In this document: positions 36,501 to 49,480 of the stretch, in pieces
How positions within the stretch are numbered: position 1 is the first letter of the stretch
How the letters are laid out: the number at the start of each line of letters is the position of its first letter
NCBI GenBank assembly: GCA_038503065.1
Contig: JBCAMK010000001.1
Location: 124,001-188,000, forward strand
Source of the DNA: Paragyromitra xinjiangensis
Lineage: Eukaryota; Ascomycota; Pezizomycetes; Pezizales; Discinaceae
Direction: 5' to 3'
Length of the DNA: 64,000 bases
Notes under the pieces: generated by a model
Database searches by the model: none
Told to the model about the DNA's origin: nothing
The model's input: the letters and a program-made list of their open reading frames with translations, nothing else
Made by a program: the position numbers and the translations under genes

Positions 36501-38222
36501 TCTTAGATCTCGATGCAGGCTTCGGGACGTTAGCACGGTCTGATCCCCGGGAAGAGGGATTGATAGTGATAGGGTGGGAGGTTCGGTGTGGGGCAGAGAC
36601 AGACATATCACGCCACCGAGATCACAATTAAGGTAGATTGGGAACTGGTCAGCAAGGATTATGGCCCTACGGGTTTAGGTGAATACATGGAGAAGTGCAG
36701 GAACATAACGAGATGTCCACGCATGTACAACGCAGAGCTCTCCCGTACGCTAAGCAGTTTTGTACATAAGGTTCTTATCGTATTGTGGAACTGAAAGAAG
36801 TTTTTAGGCTCGTGTTCTAATCCCCGAATATCATCCCGGCGTGCATTGCAGTGTTGGGTAGGATTTCACTAAATATAATACAGATCACATTATGGTAAGT
36901 ACGCTATAGTCATGCGATACCTCCACGACCGTGTATCACCGTCGATAAGCTCGGGGATATCTTCAGCTAGTTATCGTAGGCACAGTCATGAGTGCATAAA
37001 AGATCCTTCGAGAAACCTTAAGGCGAATAGATAGATCTACCCGATGGTGTCTGGCGTGCAGAAGTTCTATTCCGCATTTCTCGGGCGAAGCCTTAGCACC
37101 CGGATCTTGCAGATCCCATTATCTGCAGTAATGTGTGCTACATATGTACATGTGAGTTCAGTCAAGCACGTTTATTTATCGTGATAGCCGTAGTGGCAGG
37201 TATAGTCGGCCTGCTTCTTGGCTCCCGGGTTTCTTGGGCATATGTACCCTACCCGCTATGTGTACCGTAGTGGGGGTCTCTGACTTCGGGAATTCACACT
37301 GCATTTTCTATACCATTTTTCCCCATCCATCGCTTCCGAGACATAAGATCAGGTGTGGAACCTGAGTGCTGATAGAACATGTTGGGCCTAACTAGGGTAA
37401 TATGTGGAGAGGCCCGAGCTCTGTTTCCCAATTAATTACGATAGAATTTTCCCCGATCGATTAATACTACAGGACGTATTAACTGGAGTTAAGAAGACCC
37501 AGCATACTTGGACGATTTGAATCAAAATCCGCGTTATGCATTACATGAAGTGCACGTGGAACTAGGTTCGAGCCAGGTAGACCAGTAGCGGTTTGTATCA
37601 AGTTCTGGAAGTACCAAGAGATGAGCTTCAATACCCGGGAATACCCCCTACCCATTCCATGAGGTACTTCAAGTTGCAGGCCCTTTCCATCTTGGTGGTT
37701 GTTAACGCTATCGTTGCGAAAGGAAAGATGTACTTCATATCCATGTAGTCGACGGCTGCATAGGATATCACTCGATATAAACGGTAGACTGAAAGATTCC
37801 GTTTGATTAGTTAATTCATTAAGTACATGAAGATTTCCATTTTAGTTTAACTAACCCCCTTGCATTGATATCTAACAGTGCACCGAGCTATGGGAATACA
37901 TAGGTTAAGGCTGGAAAAATATCTCCAGAAAGCACTTGCTCAAACTTCGCTATTTGAGCGGATATCAGATAATTCATTACAAACAAGAATTCTAGAGCCC
38001 GAAGGCTATTTGAGATGCGAAAGGGTAAAAGGCTGTTTGCCTGGGTTAGAGAATTCACCCGATATTAGCTTAACACCTAATCTATGATGAGTCGCTAGTA
38101 TGTCAGGAACACAAACAAGATCACCTTCCTGGACATCTTAAAAACATCAAATCTATTCGCTACATCCAAATCCCAGATAAGAGTGAAACAACCAAGCTCC
38201 TCATCCACCTTCCTTCACCCCA
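33501..38222. other. 4.7-kb stretch without a recognisable gene
   Basis: No supported coding region. Short frames are scattered with no shared family or splice pattern. Parts near 34300-37800 are AT-rich with many stops in all frames, as in decayed DNA. I found no clear terminal repeats. Confidence 0.5.
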
Positions 38223-40373
38223 TCAAACAACCTTCAACACCCCCTTCAAAAACGCCGCCACCACCTCCCGTCCCTCCTCAACCCCAGCAACAACACCAAC
38301 ATACCCATCCGGCCTCACCACCGTCACCGCACCTTTCTCCTCATCAACTCCCCACTTCTTATAAGCCTCTCCAAAACAATCCCCCAGAACCAACCACTCG
38401 CTCCTCTCCCTAACACACTCCGGAAAATCCCCCCACTCCAGATTCCCCCTCTCCCCTGGGAACACCACAGCCGTCTCAACAGCGCCCTGCGCGAAATAAC
38501 CAGGGACAGTATCAACAAGTGCTTCAAGAAGCCCCCCGAAAGCCACTGAGTTGGTCTTAAACTGCACAGGTAGAAGCACAACAATCCGATACCGACCAGT
38601 CGAAGGTATATCATCATGTATATCCCTCGGGTTAGCATCCGCGAACCGCTTCGCCTTAACATTCAACAACCTCCTTCCAGGGACCAGTAGTCCAGAATCC
38701 TGCGGGATCCCAGTTTTAAGAACCCCCACTTCAGGTTCTTTAGACACTAAAAGACCCTCAGCGTACTGAACCCCGCAACCACTCGTAAACCCGCTTCCTG
38801 TACTAAAGACTTCAACAAACTGCTCATGCGTCAGCCCAGTCACCCCATCCCCGATCTTACCAGAGAACATAGACGAGAACTTGGTATCGAACTCGATAAG
38901 CTGGCGAGCGATATCAAGACGCTCTAGTTCGTATGTGGCAAGTAGATCGTTAGGAGCTGGGACGAGGCCGTTGATGGCGTGGGTGAGTTTCCAGGAGAGG
39001 TTGTAGGCGTCCATCATTGAGACATTCATTCCTTGTCCTGCCTTCGGGGAGTGGGTGTGGCAGGCGTCGCCGGCGATGTGGACGCGGAGGACGCCGTGCG
39101 TGTCGGGGAGGGAGAATTTCGGGGTGGTGCGTTGGCCGATTTGGTAGGCGGCCCACCAGTCGACATCTCCGAATTCGATTTTGTAAGGTGAAAGAACTTT
39201 CTTGGTCTGGGTTGTGATTCTTTCTAGAGATACTTTCTCTCTTCTTTTTTTGGCTTGTTTCTTTGCGTCTTCGACGTTAGGGGGTTCTGCCACATTGGGG
39301 GGTTCTGTTGGCGTGATTTCACTGGTGATGCTGGGGTCTCGTTCTACTTCGTCTTCCATTTGGCAGTAGATTCGGGTTAGGACTTTGTTGCCGGAGATGC
39401 GCTCACGGGGGATTATCATGATGGAGCCTGTGTTTGAGTGCTAGGTCAGAGTGTTAGTATTGCTTTGGATATGGGAGGGGTTTGGTGTAGACTTACGATA
39501 GCACATCTTTTCCTAATATCTGGGAAATCTGTCTTGACCACGGCGTCCACCACACCCCTATCATTCACATACATATCAGATTCAAGCCCATTACTTCCTT
39601 CATGTCAGAACAGAAAAGCAACCCACCAAACATGATCCGTATGATCACCAACCAACTTCAACCCCATCCCCTCCCTCACAACACTATGCGCCCCATCCGC
39701 ACCCACCAAATACTTTGCCCTAACAACCCTCTCCTCCCCACCCTCCCCCCGCATCTCCACAACCACCGGAAACTCCCCATCTCCATAATCAAACCTCCAC
39801 CCCAACACCTTCCACCCCCTCTGCACCCTCCCCCCATTCTTCTCCAAATCCTCATTAAAAATCCTCTCAATCCTCCCCTGGTGTATCGTGATCTCATGCG
39901 GATACCTCGCTGGCACATTCACATCGGGCACGAACGAAGTCCTGACGATCCCCTTCCCGTCTTCTGAGGGGTTCCAGAAACCAACTTCGTGCATCTGACA
40001 TCCCTGCGTAAGGACTTCATGCGCGAGGTCTAGAGATTGAAGGACTTCGAGAGTACGCGGTTGGATGCCGTCGGCTTGGCCTGCGCGGACCTGCTGGGGT
40101 TTTGAGTCCATGGTGAGGACGCTGGTTATGCCGTAGCGTGCGAGGAGAACGGAGGTCATGATACCGGCTGGACCACTAGGGGGCTGTTAGTATGTTTGTA
40201 TGGCTATTGGAATTGGGAACTTACGAGCCTACAACGATAACTTCATAGCGCGAGTTTTTGTCGTCTGGGGATGGGAGTAGAGGTGGTGGGGATAGTCGGG
40301 GAAGTGGGTTGAGGTGGGCTGGGTTCACTCGCGCGTCGCGGAGGCCGCTGGATTGTTCGGTGAATACTGGCAT
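38223..40373 (-). CDS. Phenol 2-monooxygenase-type FAD-dependent aromatic hydroxylase
   Basis: Four exons (40373-40225, 40175-39627, 39557-39497, 39440-38223) give 658 aa. The FAD motif GSGPAG is assembled across intron 1 near residue 50. The DG motif appears as GADGAHSVVR. The GD motif is GDACHTHSPKAGQGMN, the family hallmark, followed by DAYNLSWKL. Removing intron 2 restores DHVWGVVDAVVKTDF, matching the family. The last 170 residues or so fit the thioredoxin-like C-terminal domain of phenol hydroxylase and 3-hydroxybenzoate 4-hydroxylase. A Lys- and Pro-rich insertion with a duplicated EPPNV unit interrupts the middle. It should hydroxylate a phenolic ring with NADPH and O2; the exact substrate is unknown. 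It neighbours a PLP enzyme on the same strand. Confidence 0.93.
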
Positions 40374-41860
40374 CTTCAGCTTTTCCTTTCTGTTTATGAG
40401 TTATTTGAATTGAGCTCGAGTCTGGTTCCTGTTGTCCTGCTGGATTCAATTGTAACTCGGGAGTAGGTCGTTATTTGTATGAATTCCACATCGCTCGTTC
40501 AGACAATCTACCCCTAGATCTATAAGGTAGACCTTGTAAACGCAGAGAGGCTCAGTGACGTTCAAAAGTTCGGATGATTTTGATTATAGTGTCATTGGTA
40601 ATATAGGTACACGGCTTATGCACCAGCGGGCCAACGGTGCGGGGTTGACAAGGGGGGGTTTCGGACTGTTCCGAAAAGGTACGGATTTGCGAGGGGGAGA
40701 TGGGTATTAGTGGAGTACTAAGATGGTGCATGAATACCTAAGAGACGTCTGTAAAGCTGAGGTAACGGATTGTAATCGTTGGAAAGCATGGAAATAACAT
40801 GCAGTTAGCCGAGGTTGCTATGACGTGTTGGTGTTTTTTGGTAATCGTTATTTCGAGACTTTCTCTACTGTAATACTTTTAGATTAAGGTTTATTATAGA
40901 CACTCTATCTAAGATTGAAATTACTTCTTTAATTGTTATGGCATGGGGAGCAAAATCGCCGTTATCATGAGCCATCACTCGTACCATACCATCCAACCCA
41001 AGTCGAACCAGGGGCCAACATAAAGATGCTAGATGAAAACTTAAAAAATCTATCCGCTCCGGTTTCAGATAGCAGTTCTAGTTCTGAGATCTAGCTAAGG
41101 AGCTCGAGGCCCTTTCCTCAGATAGCTTCTATATAACGTTTATCTCGAGGATGGTGGCTAAATTAAACATACAGGCCGAGGGCAGCAGCCAAAGACGAGG
41201 GAGGAAATAGATAACGATGCTATTATCGGGGTTACAATTATAAACCGGTACCGTGTAAATTTTGAACAGTCTTTTGACGTCTCGGCACAGCGTTTAGGGA
41301 GTAAGACTAAAACTGCAATCCAGCTTCTTGGAACGTTCAAGTAAAGGTTACATGTACGAGCCCCCGCGGAAATCTCAAGCACGTGCACAACATCGCCGCC
41401 AAATGAAGACTATAGGAATCAATCATCTACCGCGCTCATACCTTAGTTAGAGATTTTGGTCGACAGATCAGAAAATTTTGTAACAACGGCTCCTCATATT
41501 GCTAAGGCATTACTGACAATTAACAACCCCAATTTCTATAGAATGCTTGACCTAAGTGTGAACTCCCCAACCTAAACCCCTGGTCCCGATGAGCCTTCCA
41601 CCCAAGCGTATTGAGATATCATTGCGCAGGGTGCAGAAGCACTTGGAGATGACGAAACTATTTGCTGGGGTAGGTATCTCGCACGTTTTCACAGGCGTAT
41701 CACAAATTTTCTTGGATTCTTTAAAACACAGTAAAAGTGAAGTCAAAGAATCCCACGAGCACGGCTAAAAATCCTCCAAGGACAGATCTAGAACAGAATT
41801 ATCGATACGTCACCAAAAAAGCAACCACAGTTCCGCAGCTTCCAAAACGTCTCAAGAAAC
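40374..41860. other. Intergenic stretch
   Basis: About 1.5 kb between the hydroxylase start and the stop of the PLP enzyme. It includes the hydroxylase promoter. No gene is recognised. Confidence 0.55.
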
Positions 41861-43490
41861 CTAAATAACCTTCAAATACTCTTTTTTCCCCACCCTCACA
41901 CACATCTTCTCCAACACATCAGCAGCAAACTCAAAATCACTCATCTCCAAATAAACCTGCCCACTAACTCTCGCCCACCAACTCCCAGTATAAAATATGA
42001 TCGGAATAGCCGTATCAAACTCCTCCTGAAAAGTATCCATAAGATACAACCTAACCTTACTAGCATGCTCACTCTCCACCTCCACCTCACCCTTCCCAGC
42101 CTTCCCTTCACCTACACCAATCGGAAGTCGAATGTTATACAAACAACAATCCCCATTTTCTCTTTCGAGCAGCTCAGTGCCTAACCTCTTCGCGATGAGC
42201 TCAGCACCAGCTTTCGCAATCTCGTGAGAGTACGTCATGATCCTCTCCTCGCCGCCGCAGACTTGTTCACGGAAACGCAACGCCGCAGGAATACACAGTA
42301 TCGGCGAGTTATCCACCGTGCCAACGAACTCGAACATCGTCACGAAGTCTGACTTGTATTTGGGGCCGAGAGGGTTTTCGTACGAATTCCCCGTGGATGG
42401 GATAAACCCGTGGGAAGTCGGGAGAGTGGAGCGAATGAGGGATTGGTTCCGGAGCGGAACATGAAACACCGCACACCCACGAGGAACATATAACCACCTT
42501 TGTCACAAACTCAGTATGAGAAACATCTAAAAAAGAAAAAAACCGGGGGAATACTTATGACAATTGCTAACAAAAAAATCAGCCCCCAGCCTCCCCAGAT
42601 CCAGCGGAATATGCCCGACCCCGTGCGCGCCGTCAACAAGTGATATAACCCCCAGTTCCTTACAAACTGCGACAAACCTCTCAAACGGAAGCCTAACACC
42701 AGGCATACTCACGATAGTATCGAATATCGCAATCCTAACCCTCGCACCGCTTTTCTGCTCCCTTTCTATCGTCTCACGGAAGCGCTTGACCAGTTCATCA
42801 TCACTGATAGGGAACGTCGCCTCGATTTTGACCCCCACAACGGGGGTTGTTTCCTCAACGTACTGTACGGATTTACCACAGGCACCGTATATGAAATCAA
42901 AGTACACGATTTTGTCACCCGGGGAGAATTTGAGAGAGCGGAGAACTGTGTTAACTCCTGTTGTGGCATTCGCGACGAAGACGATCTCCTCGACTGGCAC
43001 GTTGAGGTAGGTTGCCATTGCGGCGCGAGACTGGTCGAGGAGAGTGGGATATGTGATTCGAATGAATTCGTCGATACGACGCTCGCTGGCTTCTTGGTAG
43101 GCTCTGAGAGCGTCACGGACGGGTATAGGGTAGGTCCCGAAAGAGCCTGGTTGGATTGAGTGTAAGCGGTGTTTCTATCAAGTGAAGGTATCGGTAAAGA
43201 AACGTAAAAAGACCACAGCATTTCAAGGAAATTAGAGAATGAATCAAATGGGCTAATCTGATATCAAGAATAACAAAACAGGAAATCCAAAAATACAATA
43301 AAAGACAATAGGGGTCTGCGTATACAACGCCAACAATTTAGGGTCAAACAAAGAAATACCCACCCTGATTCAGATTAATCCACTTATCATCGAATTGAAA
43401 ATACTTCCTCATACTGTGCCCAAGTTCCGGCTCTAGTGAGAGCTTCGAGATCTCAGAAACAAGCTTATCATAGCTATCGAGGTTCGTCAT
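41861..43490 (-). CDS. Class V aminotransferase-fold PLP enzyme (isopenicillin N epimerase-like)
   Basis: Three exons (43490-43364, 43146-42555, 42497-41861) give 451 aa. Intron 1 is long for this locus (217 nt) but restores INLNQGSFGTYP, the family's N-terminal motif. VANATTGVNTVLRSL is the PLP phosphate-binding region. LVDGAHGVGHIPLDL carries the PLP-contacting Asp/His, and SNCHKWLY, built across intron 2, carries the Schiff-base Lys. This places it with fungal isopenicillin-N-epimerase-like or cysteine-desulfurase-like class V proteins. The reaction could be racemisation, transamination, a lyase reaction or desulfuration. No signal peptide is seen. A TATAAAAA sequence sits upstream. Confidence 0.92.
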
Positions 43491-45646
43491 TTTGCAGTAG
43501 GTTGGTTGGTAGTATTACAATAGTCGGTACCGATATAATTGAGTGCTGAAATAAAGACCTCGTTGAGAACTGTATTCAAGGTTTTTATACAAATATCGAC
43601 GGAGGTTGAAGTGGGGGAAAAGTTATGACTCGAACTAGTCACTTTGGTTTGTAATCTTCATGTCTACTTTACCTACCTAATTTGGTTAGTCCATTTTTCA
43701 ACCAGAACGAACTCCTTCCTTTTGACACACGCAGTTTACTGCAGGATGCAGACATTTATAAGAGTCCAACTACGCTCGATTATGCTAGATGACAAAGGTC
43801 TATAAAATTACAGAAAAAAAATAGCGTGTCAAAGCCTAGACAATTCCCCGGGGCCCCACATTAGTCCATTTTCAGTGCTTACCCTAATACTTACCAAGGC
43901 AAACTCACACTGAAATAATTCCCCATTGAAGAAATCATTGAAGAAAGAACATTGTCCCCAACTTCCATCACGCGTCCCCAGTCTTTAAATGCGTACGGCG
44001 GGTTACACTATAATTAAAATTACTAAAGGACAAAGTAGCTATCGGTTGGATCTGATAGCTCTATATTCATAGTTCAAAAGTGTTTCTCGAGCTTCAAACT
44101 CTAGATCCTAGACAGTAGGTAGCTATCCACGTTGGAAACAATTGAATATCGATGATACCGCACGCGTACGAGACAGGATCTCAATAATATTCAGCTAACG
44201 GTATGAACCAAAGTGCTACGAAAGAGAAGTCACGTAGTGACAAATGCTATATACAGGTTAAAAGTTATAGTATAGTTTACCCCCACGGCCAGCCAATACA
44301 CGGGACACTATGACGCGAATGTATTCTGTAAGACAAAACACATAGGAACTATGTAAATTAGTTTTATATACTTTACACTAAAGGCCTGTATCAAGTACAC
44401 ACCGTTACTGTGACGCTAACACTACCAATACATGGCATTGACACAGTAGACTTATGTTTTCCACTGGACAAATGTGCCAAAATCGTGTATCCATAGTACT
44501 CCTCGAAAAAAGACCTAAACACTACAGCAGTAGAGAGCTAAACCTCTGAGAAACTTCGGTAATCAGCAAGTATTACATTGCTAGGCCATCGAGCATATCC
44601 ATAAAACAGTATTAGTTCATGAGATTTTCAAAGACCTTCTACGATAGCTATATATTCTAAAAACACTAACCCCCAACCCGGCACTAAAAATGTTTATTGC
44701 AAAACACCAAAGAACTAGATAAATACCTTACTGTTTTAGGACCTCTAGATAGAACCTTCAGTCCAAGATATCTGTGCGGGGTTACTGCGCTTAAGCTTAC
44801 TATATACATAGCATTTCAGTTTACACGTAGTTTACACACCGGAATTTCAATTATAATCCACATAATCGGAGGCAATTCTTGACACCACCGATTTGTGTTT
44901 TCTACAGACCGCATAACTATCATGTGCTATAGTAAGATACCTAAACCCAGTACACTAAACAAGCCGAGGTAAAGCAAATTATAAAAGACATGTGAGTTTT
45001 TTCTTTTTTACTTGAAAACGTGCACGTGGCTCTTATTACGACAGCTAAAGTGCCCATTTCGGAAGAGGGTGACTTTTGAAGCACTAAACGCGTGGCACTC
45101 GGAACTGCGCTTAACAGCAACAGGGCTACATACGCCATATCAATATATCATGATCAGTCTCCTAGAATACAGCGGGCAAATTATCGTACCGATCATTCCT
45201 TATTACTAAACAGATGTAGTGCCATAAAACACAAACCCAAAATCTTCTAATCCAATCTGAGGGCCCCGCCAACTTAAGACCCATACTTATACCTAAAACG
45301 CAGAAAAGACTCCGCCAGAATCATGTGCCATTAGGCGAAAGCAATCACGGAAGAACTGTTGATATGCAAAGCACGGAAGATTTCTCAAGCTTAGGGTTAC
45401 ACTCAACCACATACACTAGCCTGTAGAATTATTCCGCGTTCGCTAAATCACGGTAAAACTTCGCATAACCGGAGGAAAATCACTCCGGCCACCATTAACT
45501 GGCGTGAAATACCCGACTTCGCTAAAGTGGTCAAACTAGAATATCCGCACGCGCACTTTATATTGGCATGAATTCAGCGATGGATTCTCCGATACATAGA
45601 AAACTGGTGTTCATTGCTCTACTGTCACGGGAATCTTGTTCGCACA
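43491..45646. other. AT-rich divergent intergenic region
   Basis: About 2.2 kb, AT-rich, between the divergent PLP enzyme and MFS transporter. Stops are dense in all frames and I see no gene. The two promoters lie at its ends. Confidence 0.55.
43582..43589 (-). promoter_or_regulatory. TATA box of the PLP enzyme gene
   Basis: On the minus strand TATAAAAA occurs about 95 bases upstream of the start codon at 43490. Confidence 0.4.
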
Positions 45647-47694
45647 ATGTCAACTTCAACATCGATATCGCAGGTACTTGGGGAGGATACAGAGGTGAAG
45701 ACAACCACCGACGATATAGAATCCGGAAACTGGTCAGTTCTTAATGATACTGAGATCCCTTACAACTGGACCAACAAGAGAAGTATAATTTCCCTCATTA
45801 ATTCTTATCTATCTAGTTCTTGAATTTTGCCTGACCAATGAGCTGTGTCACGCAGAATGGCTGTTAACGGTGATTTTCTGCCTAAACAACTTCATGGTTT
45901 CTGTGGGGGCATCAATATTCACACCAGGAATTGGGTTGATTGCTTATGATTTTGATATCACTATCGTAGTCGCAACTTTGGGGTTAAGTTTGTAAGCATC
46001 TAACTACCCCCTAATACCTTATGGCCAGCTAACTTATGTCCAGTTATGTCATTGGCTTCTCCATGGGCCCATTAGTCTTTGCCCCTATGAGCGAGGTATG
46101 CTTCATCTCGATATTGTGGTGAAACGGTTCCTGACCTTACCGCTAGGTCTATGGTCGCAAAATCGTTCACATTCCAACCTGGACATTGTTCGTGATCTTC
46201 CAAATCGGGTGCGCACTTGCAAAGAACATCGAAACTTTAGTCATCTGCAGACTGCTTGTTGGGACCTTTGGCTCCCCCGCACTGACGGTCGCTGCTGGAA
46301 CCATGACTGACATCTGGAAACGTTCGTGGGTCTTCATTTAAAGCTTCAAGGAACAAGAGACTAATACTATAAAAACAGCAAATGAACTCGGACCTCCAAT
46401 GGGTCTGTTTACTATGGCTGCTTTTCTCGGCCCCGTCGTTGGTACAAACCCTAATCACTTACAGCCCCGAATATGAGCTAACCACACCTCCATCTGCAAG
46501 GCCCAATCGCTGGCGGCTTTATCGCAGAGTATATCCATAGCTCTGAACCTTGGAGATGGAGCTTCTGGATCCCCTTCATCATATCCAGTATCCTTGGGCT
46601 GAACTGGTTCTGGCTTCCAGAAACCTACCAATTCACGCTTCTGGAAAACAAGGCGAAAAAGGCTGGGCACAAAGCGCTGCACATGGAAGGGAAGAAATCT
46701 AACGCAGCAATATTTCGAGCTGCTATCTGGAGGCCACTACACATGCTTGTCTTTGAGCCAACCGTGTTGTTAGTGTCACTGTACATCAGCTTCCTCTTTG
46801 GAATATTGTGTGTAGTCCTTCATTTACATTACTACAAAGTTAGACTGCAGCCGGCTGACTGTTCATAAACCCCAGATACCTTTACTTCGGAGCATATCCT
46901 CTTATCTTCCAAGGTCGCTACCACTGGGGTCCCGGTTTCTCTGGCCTCGCCTTCGTTGGCATCGGGATCGGTGTGATCTTGTCTTTTTTGACCGCAGGTT
47001 ACTCAAACAAGTTATATCTCCAACTCAAAGAGAAGAGAAATAAAGGTGATTTATATCCTGAGGGAAGACTGCCACTAGCGATTGTCGCGGCATTTTTAGT
47101 CCCAGGAAGTATTTTTTGGTTCGCCTGGAGCGGATTTGCTAGGATTCACTGGATCGTGCCTATTCTTTCTGGGGTTCCATTCGGTTGGAGTATGGTTGTT
47201 TTGTTTGTAAGAAGCCTGGAACTTAAACTCAGTGATAATTGCTAATGAATACTTAGATCAGTTTGATCAGCTACCTCGCTGAAGGCTACATGTACGCTTC
47301 AACTCCCTCACTATTCAAGATTACATGCTAATGATCATAAAGAGAGTACTCCGCATCTGTCATCGCAGCTAACACCATCCTCCGCTCCTTATTCGCGATG
47401 GCCTTCCCTCTCTTCGGACGCACAATGTATACTTCGATGAAACCAGAATGGGCCGGAACTCTTCTCGGTAGGTGTTAATTAAGCTGCTCCTAAATCTTCA
47501 AACATGCTTCTTAGTGCTTATACTATCTTGCGGAATTAGGATGCATATCGATCTTGTTCATGCCCATTCCATTCCTATTTTACAAGTACGGCTGGTGGCT
47601 TCGCCGCAATAGTCGGTACCCAACGAAGCAACAGCAAGAATCGGGTCAACCCCGTGGAATGGAGCAGGCTAGCGTGTCTGTTGGTGAGGTTTGA
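45647..47694 (+). CDS. MFS transporter, DHA1-type (multidrug/polyamine-like)
   Basis: Ten exons (45647-45782, 45856-45991, 46044-46095, 46147-46321, 46379-46441, 46501-46807, 46876-47206, 47257-47291, 47343-47467, 47540-47694) join in phase to 504 aa, a normal DHA1 length. The N-terminus is polar and cytosolic and leads to PYNWTNKRKW before TM1. The motif-A loop is MSEVYGRK, and AAGTMTDIW with GPVVGPIAGGFIAE covers the TM4-TM5 region. SWRWSFW-like PWRWSFWIPFI precedes TM6. The C-terminal half shows TM7 (YISFLFGILYLYFGAYP) to TM12 (SILFMPIPFLFYKYG) with a polar tail. It should be a plasma-membrane proton antiporter. The acceptor of exon 9 is the least certain join. Substrate is unknown; neighbours suggest export of a small aromatic or acid. 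Confidence 0.88.
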
Positions 47695-48074
47695 ACTGGG
47701 GTGTTGGGGTGGTTCTTTTGGTTGTTGTGTGTATTGGGGTTTTTCATGTTTTTAAATACATAATTCTTCACTTTATATTTTGGTTTTAGAAAAATTCTGG
47801 TGTTCATTGTTTAGTTTCAGATAGATTTGGTGTAACTCTTTGTAGATAGGAAATACCGATAGATAACCTGGGAGGAAATAATCTAGACGTCATTTTTCCC
47901 TATTTTCTGTTGGGATTAGCTTACGATAGCGACTTGAAATTCAGACCGAATGCTAGTGTCGTCCTAAATAAAATAAGAGTATATCCTCGAGCTCCTCCCA
48001 TCGACACCTCCAAGACCCAAAAAGCCCTTGGCACACCTCCGAAACGGATCCTCCAGAAGGAATCACGAGCATAA
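47695..48074. other. Short intergenic stretch
   Basis: About 380 bases between the transporter stop and the next plus-strand start. It is T-rich just after the stop, as in a 3' UTR. Nothing else is seen. Confidence 0.55.
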
Positions 48075-48742
48075 ATGGGTCTCATCAAACGGATAAAACA
48101 AAGAGCAAAACTGCTACGCGCAGCTTGGTTTTCCCCACCCCCCTCAAAGCCCAACACCAATGCCAGGCCTAGCCCCACCACCAGAAGCGAGAAACACGGC
48201 CGAAAGCCACCACGGACTATAGAGGTGTACTGCACCCTGCACCCCACCAAAGCTATAGAGCGCCTTACTAACATCATATATTTTCAAGCTCTGCGAAGTT
48301 CGATCTAGATAACCCCAACCCAAAGCCTGAGGGTAACGCTTTAGTCAGTCTCGGTGTTCCTGGAGCCATGATGTTTGCTCCTCCTGTATACACGCATGAA
48401 GAAGCACCGGTTGTTTCTGAACATTACTTTACAGACAGTAGTGGGGAATCTGTTGGGTATCTCTTGACGAGGACAAGGATGAGCTTGTATATAAGCGACC
48501 GGGACCTGGCTAATGCTACTCATGACGGGGTCATCACGCTTCTGATGAGAGTACAGGGGGTGGATTTTGTTGTTAAGGTTGCTAATAGCCCGAAATTGTG
48601 GGAGGGGGGGACGTTGAGGATACTTACAGGTTGTAATGAGCCTGGGACTACTGATAGGCGTATGTTGAGCGTTGGAGTAGTGGATGATGATTTCCTTGTA
48701 AGTGGGAAGAAGCTGAATCAGTCGGTGTGTACGTGGATATAA
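48075..48742 (+). CDS. Hypothetical two-exon protein (201 aa)
   Basis: Exons 48075-48226 and 48289-48742 join in phase (intron of 62 nt, GTGTAC...CTAAC...TTTCAAG) to 201 aa. I do not recognise the family. The N-terminal 50 residues are strongly basic (KRIKQRAKLLRAAW, then a Ser/Pro/Arg-rich stretch), possibly a targeting or nucleic-acid-contacting segment. The rest is a compact, beta-rich domain with GVPGAMMFAPP, SVGYLLTRTRMSLYISDRD and VGVVDDDFLVSG segments. There are no evident catalytic motifs or membrane spans. Its position between an MFS transporter and an acyl-CoA synthetase, all on the plus strand, makes a role in the same pathway possible but unproven. Confidence 0.6.
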
Positions 48743-49480
48743 GCGTTGGGGGTTATTGTAACGAATGTATCTAGCAAGAATATGGACATCGCCGATTATG
48801 GCTTGGGGATTAGATAACGAGTGGTGAAACTACTCTCTCGAACTTGCGCGAGGCTCTATAGTAGCACCGAAAAACCTAAATGTAGTAGTAGACGGGTCTG
48901 GGTCTAGGTCCCTTTCTTCTATAAAGAGCAGAAGTTGGTTTATTGGGTGTAGTGCGAAAGGAAGTAGAAAACCGAGTGACTTTTGATGACCCGCCTGTAC
49001 TCTACTCTAGAGTCCCCTTGGCCCTTACCTTGAGAAACACAACAACTCCGTCAAGCCGTATTCATCACCTAATAGAATCATACGCAATGACAGCCACAAT
49101 CACTCAATTACATGCAGTCTACGGTCTACACCTTGTCGCCTTACCGTAACCGAGATTCGAGTATAGCCTCGGCGCAGCCAACTAACCTCCGCGAACCCAT
49201 TTAACCTCTTATGAAAACAAATCCAGAACCCCAAGCTCTGTGCGTTATCGGAGTCCGCTGCGATATCGGTTAGATATCCCGTGACCCCAGCTAGTCTCCG
49301 CATCCCCGGATTTCAGAGCGTCAACTACCCTAACCCTTGGTGACACCTTCCCCAGAGCCCCTCGGCCCAGGTCCAATTACTTCATTCCCGTCGTCCGTAA
49401 CGTGTACAAAACCCTCTCTATTCCCATTATCACCGTCAACAGAAACCCAAAGTTATCCATTCTACCTACAATTTATTATA
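48743..49480. other. Intergenic stretch upstream of the acyl-CoA synthetase
   Basis: About 740 bases with the synthetase promoter and a C/T-rich leader close to its start. No gene is seen. Confidence 0.55.
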
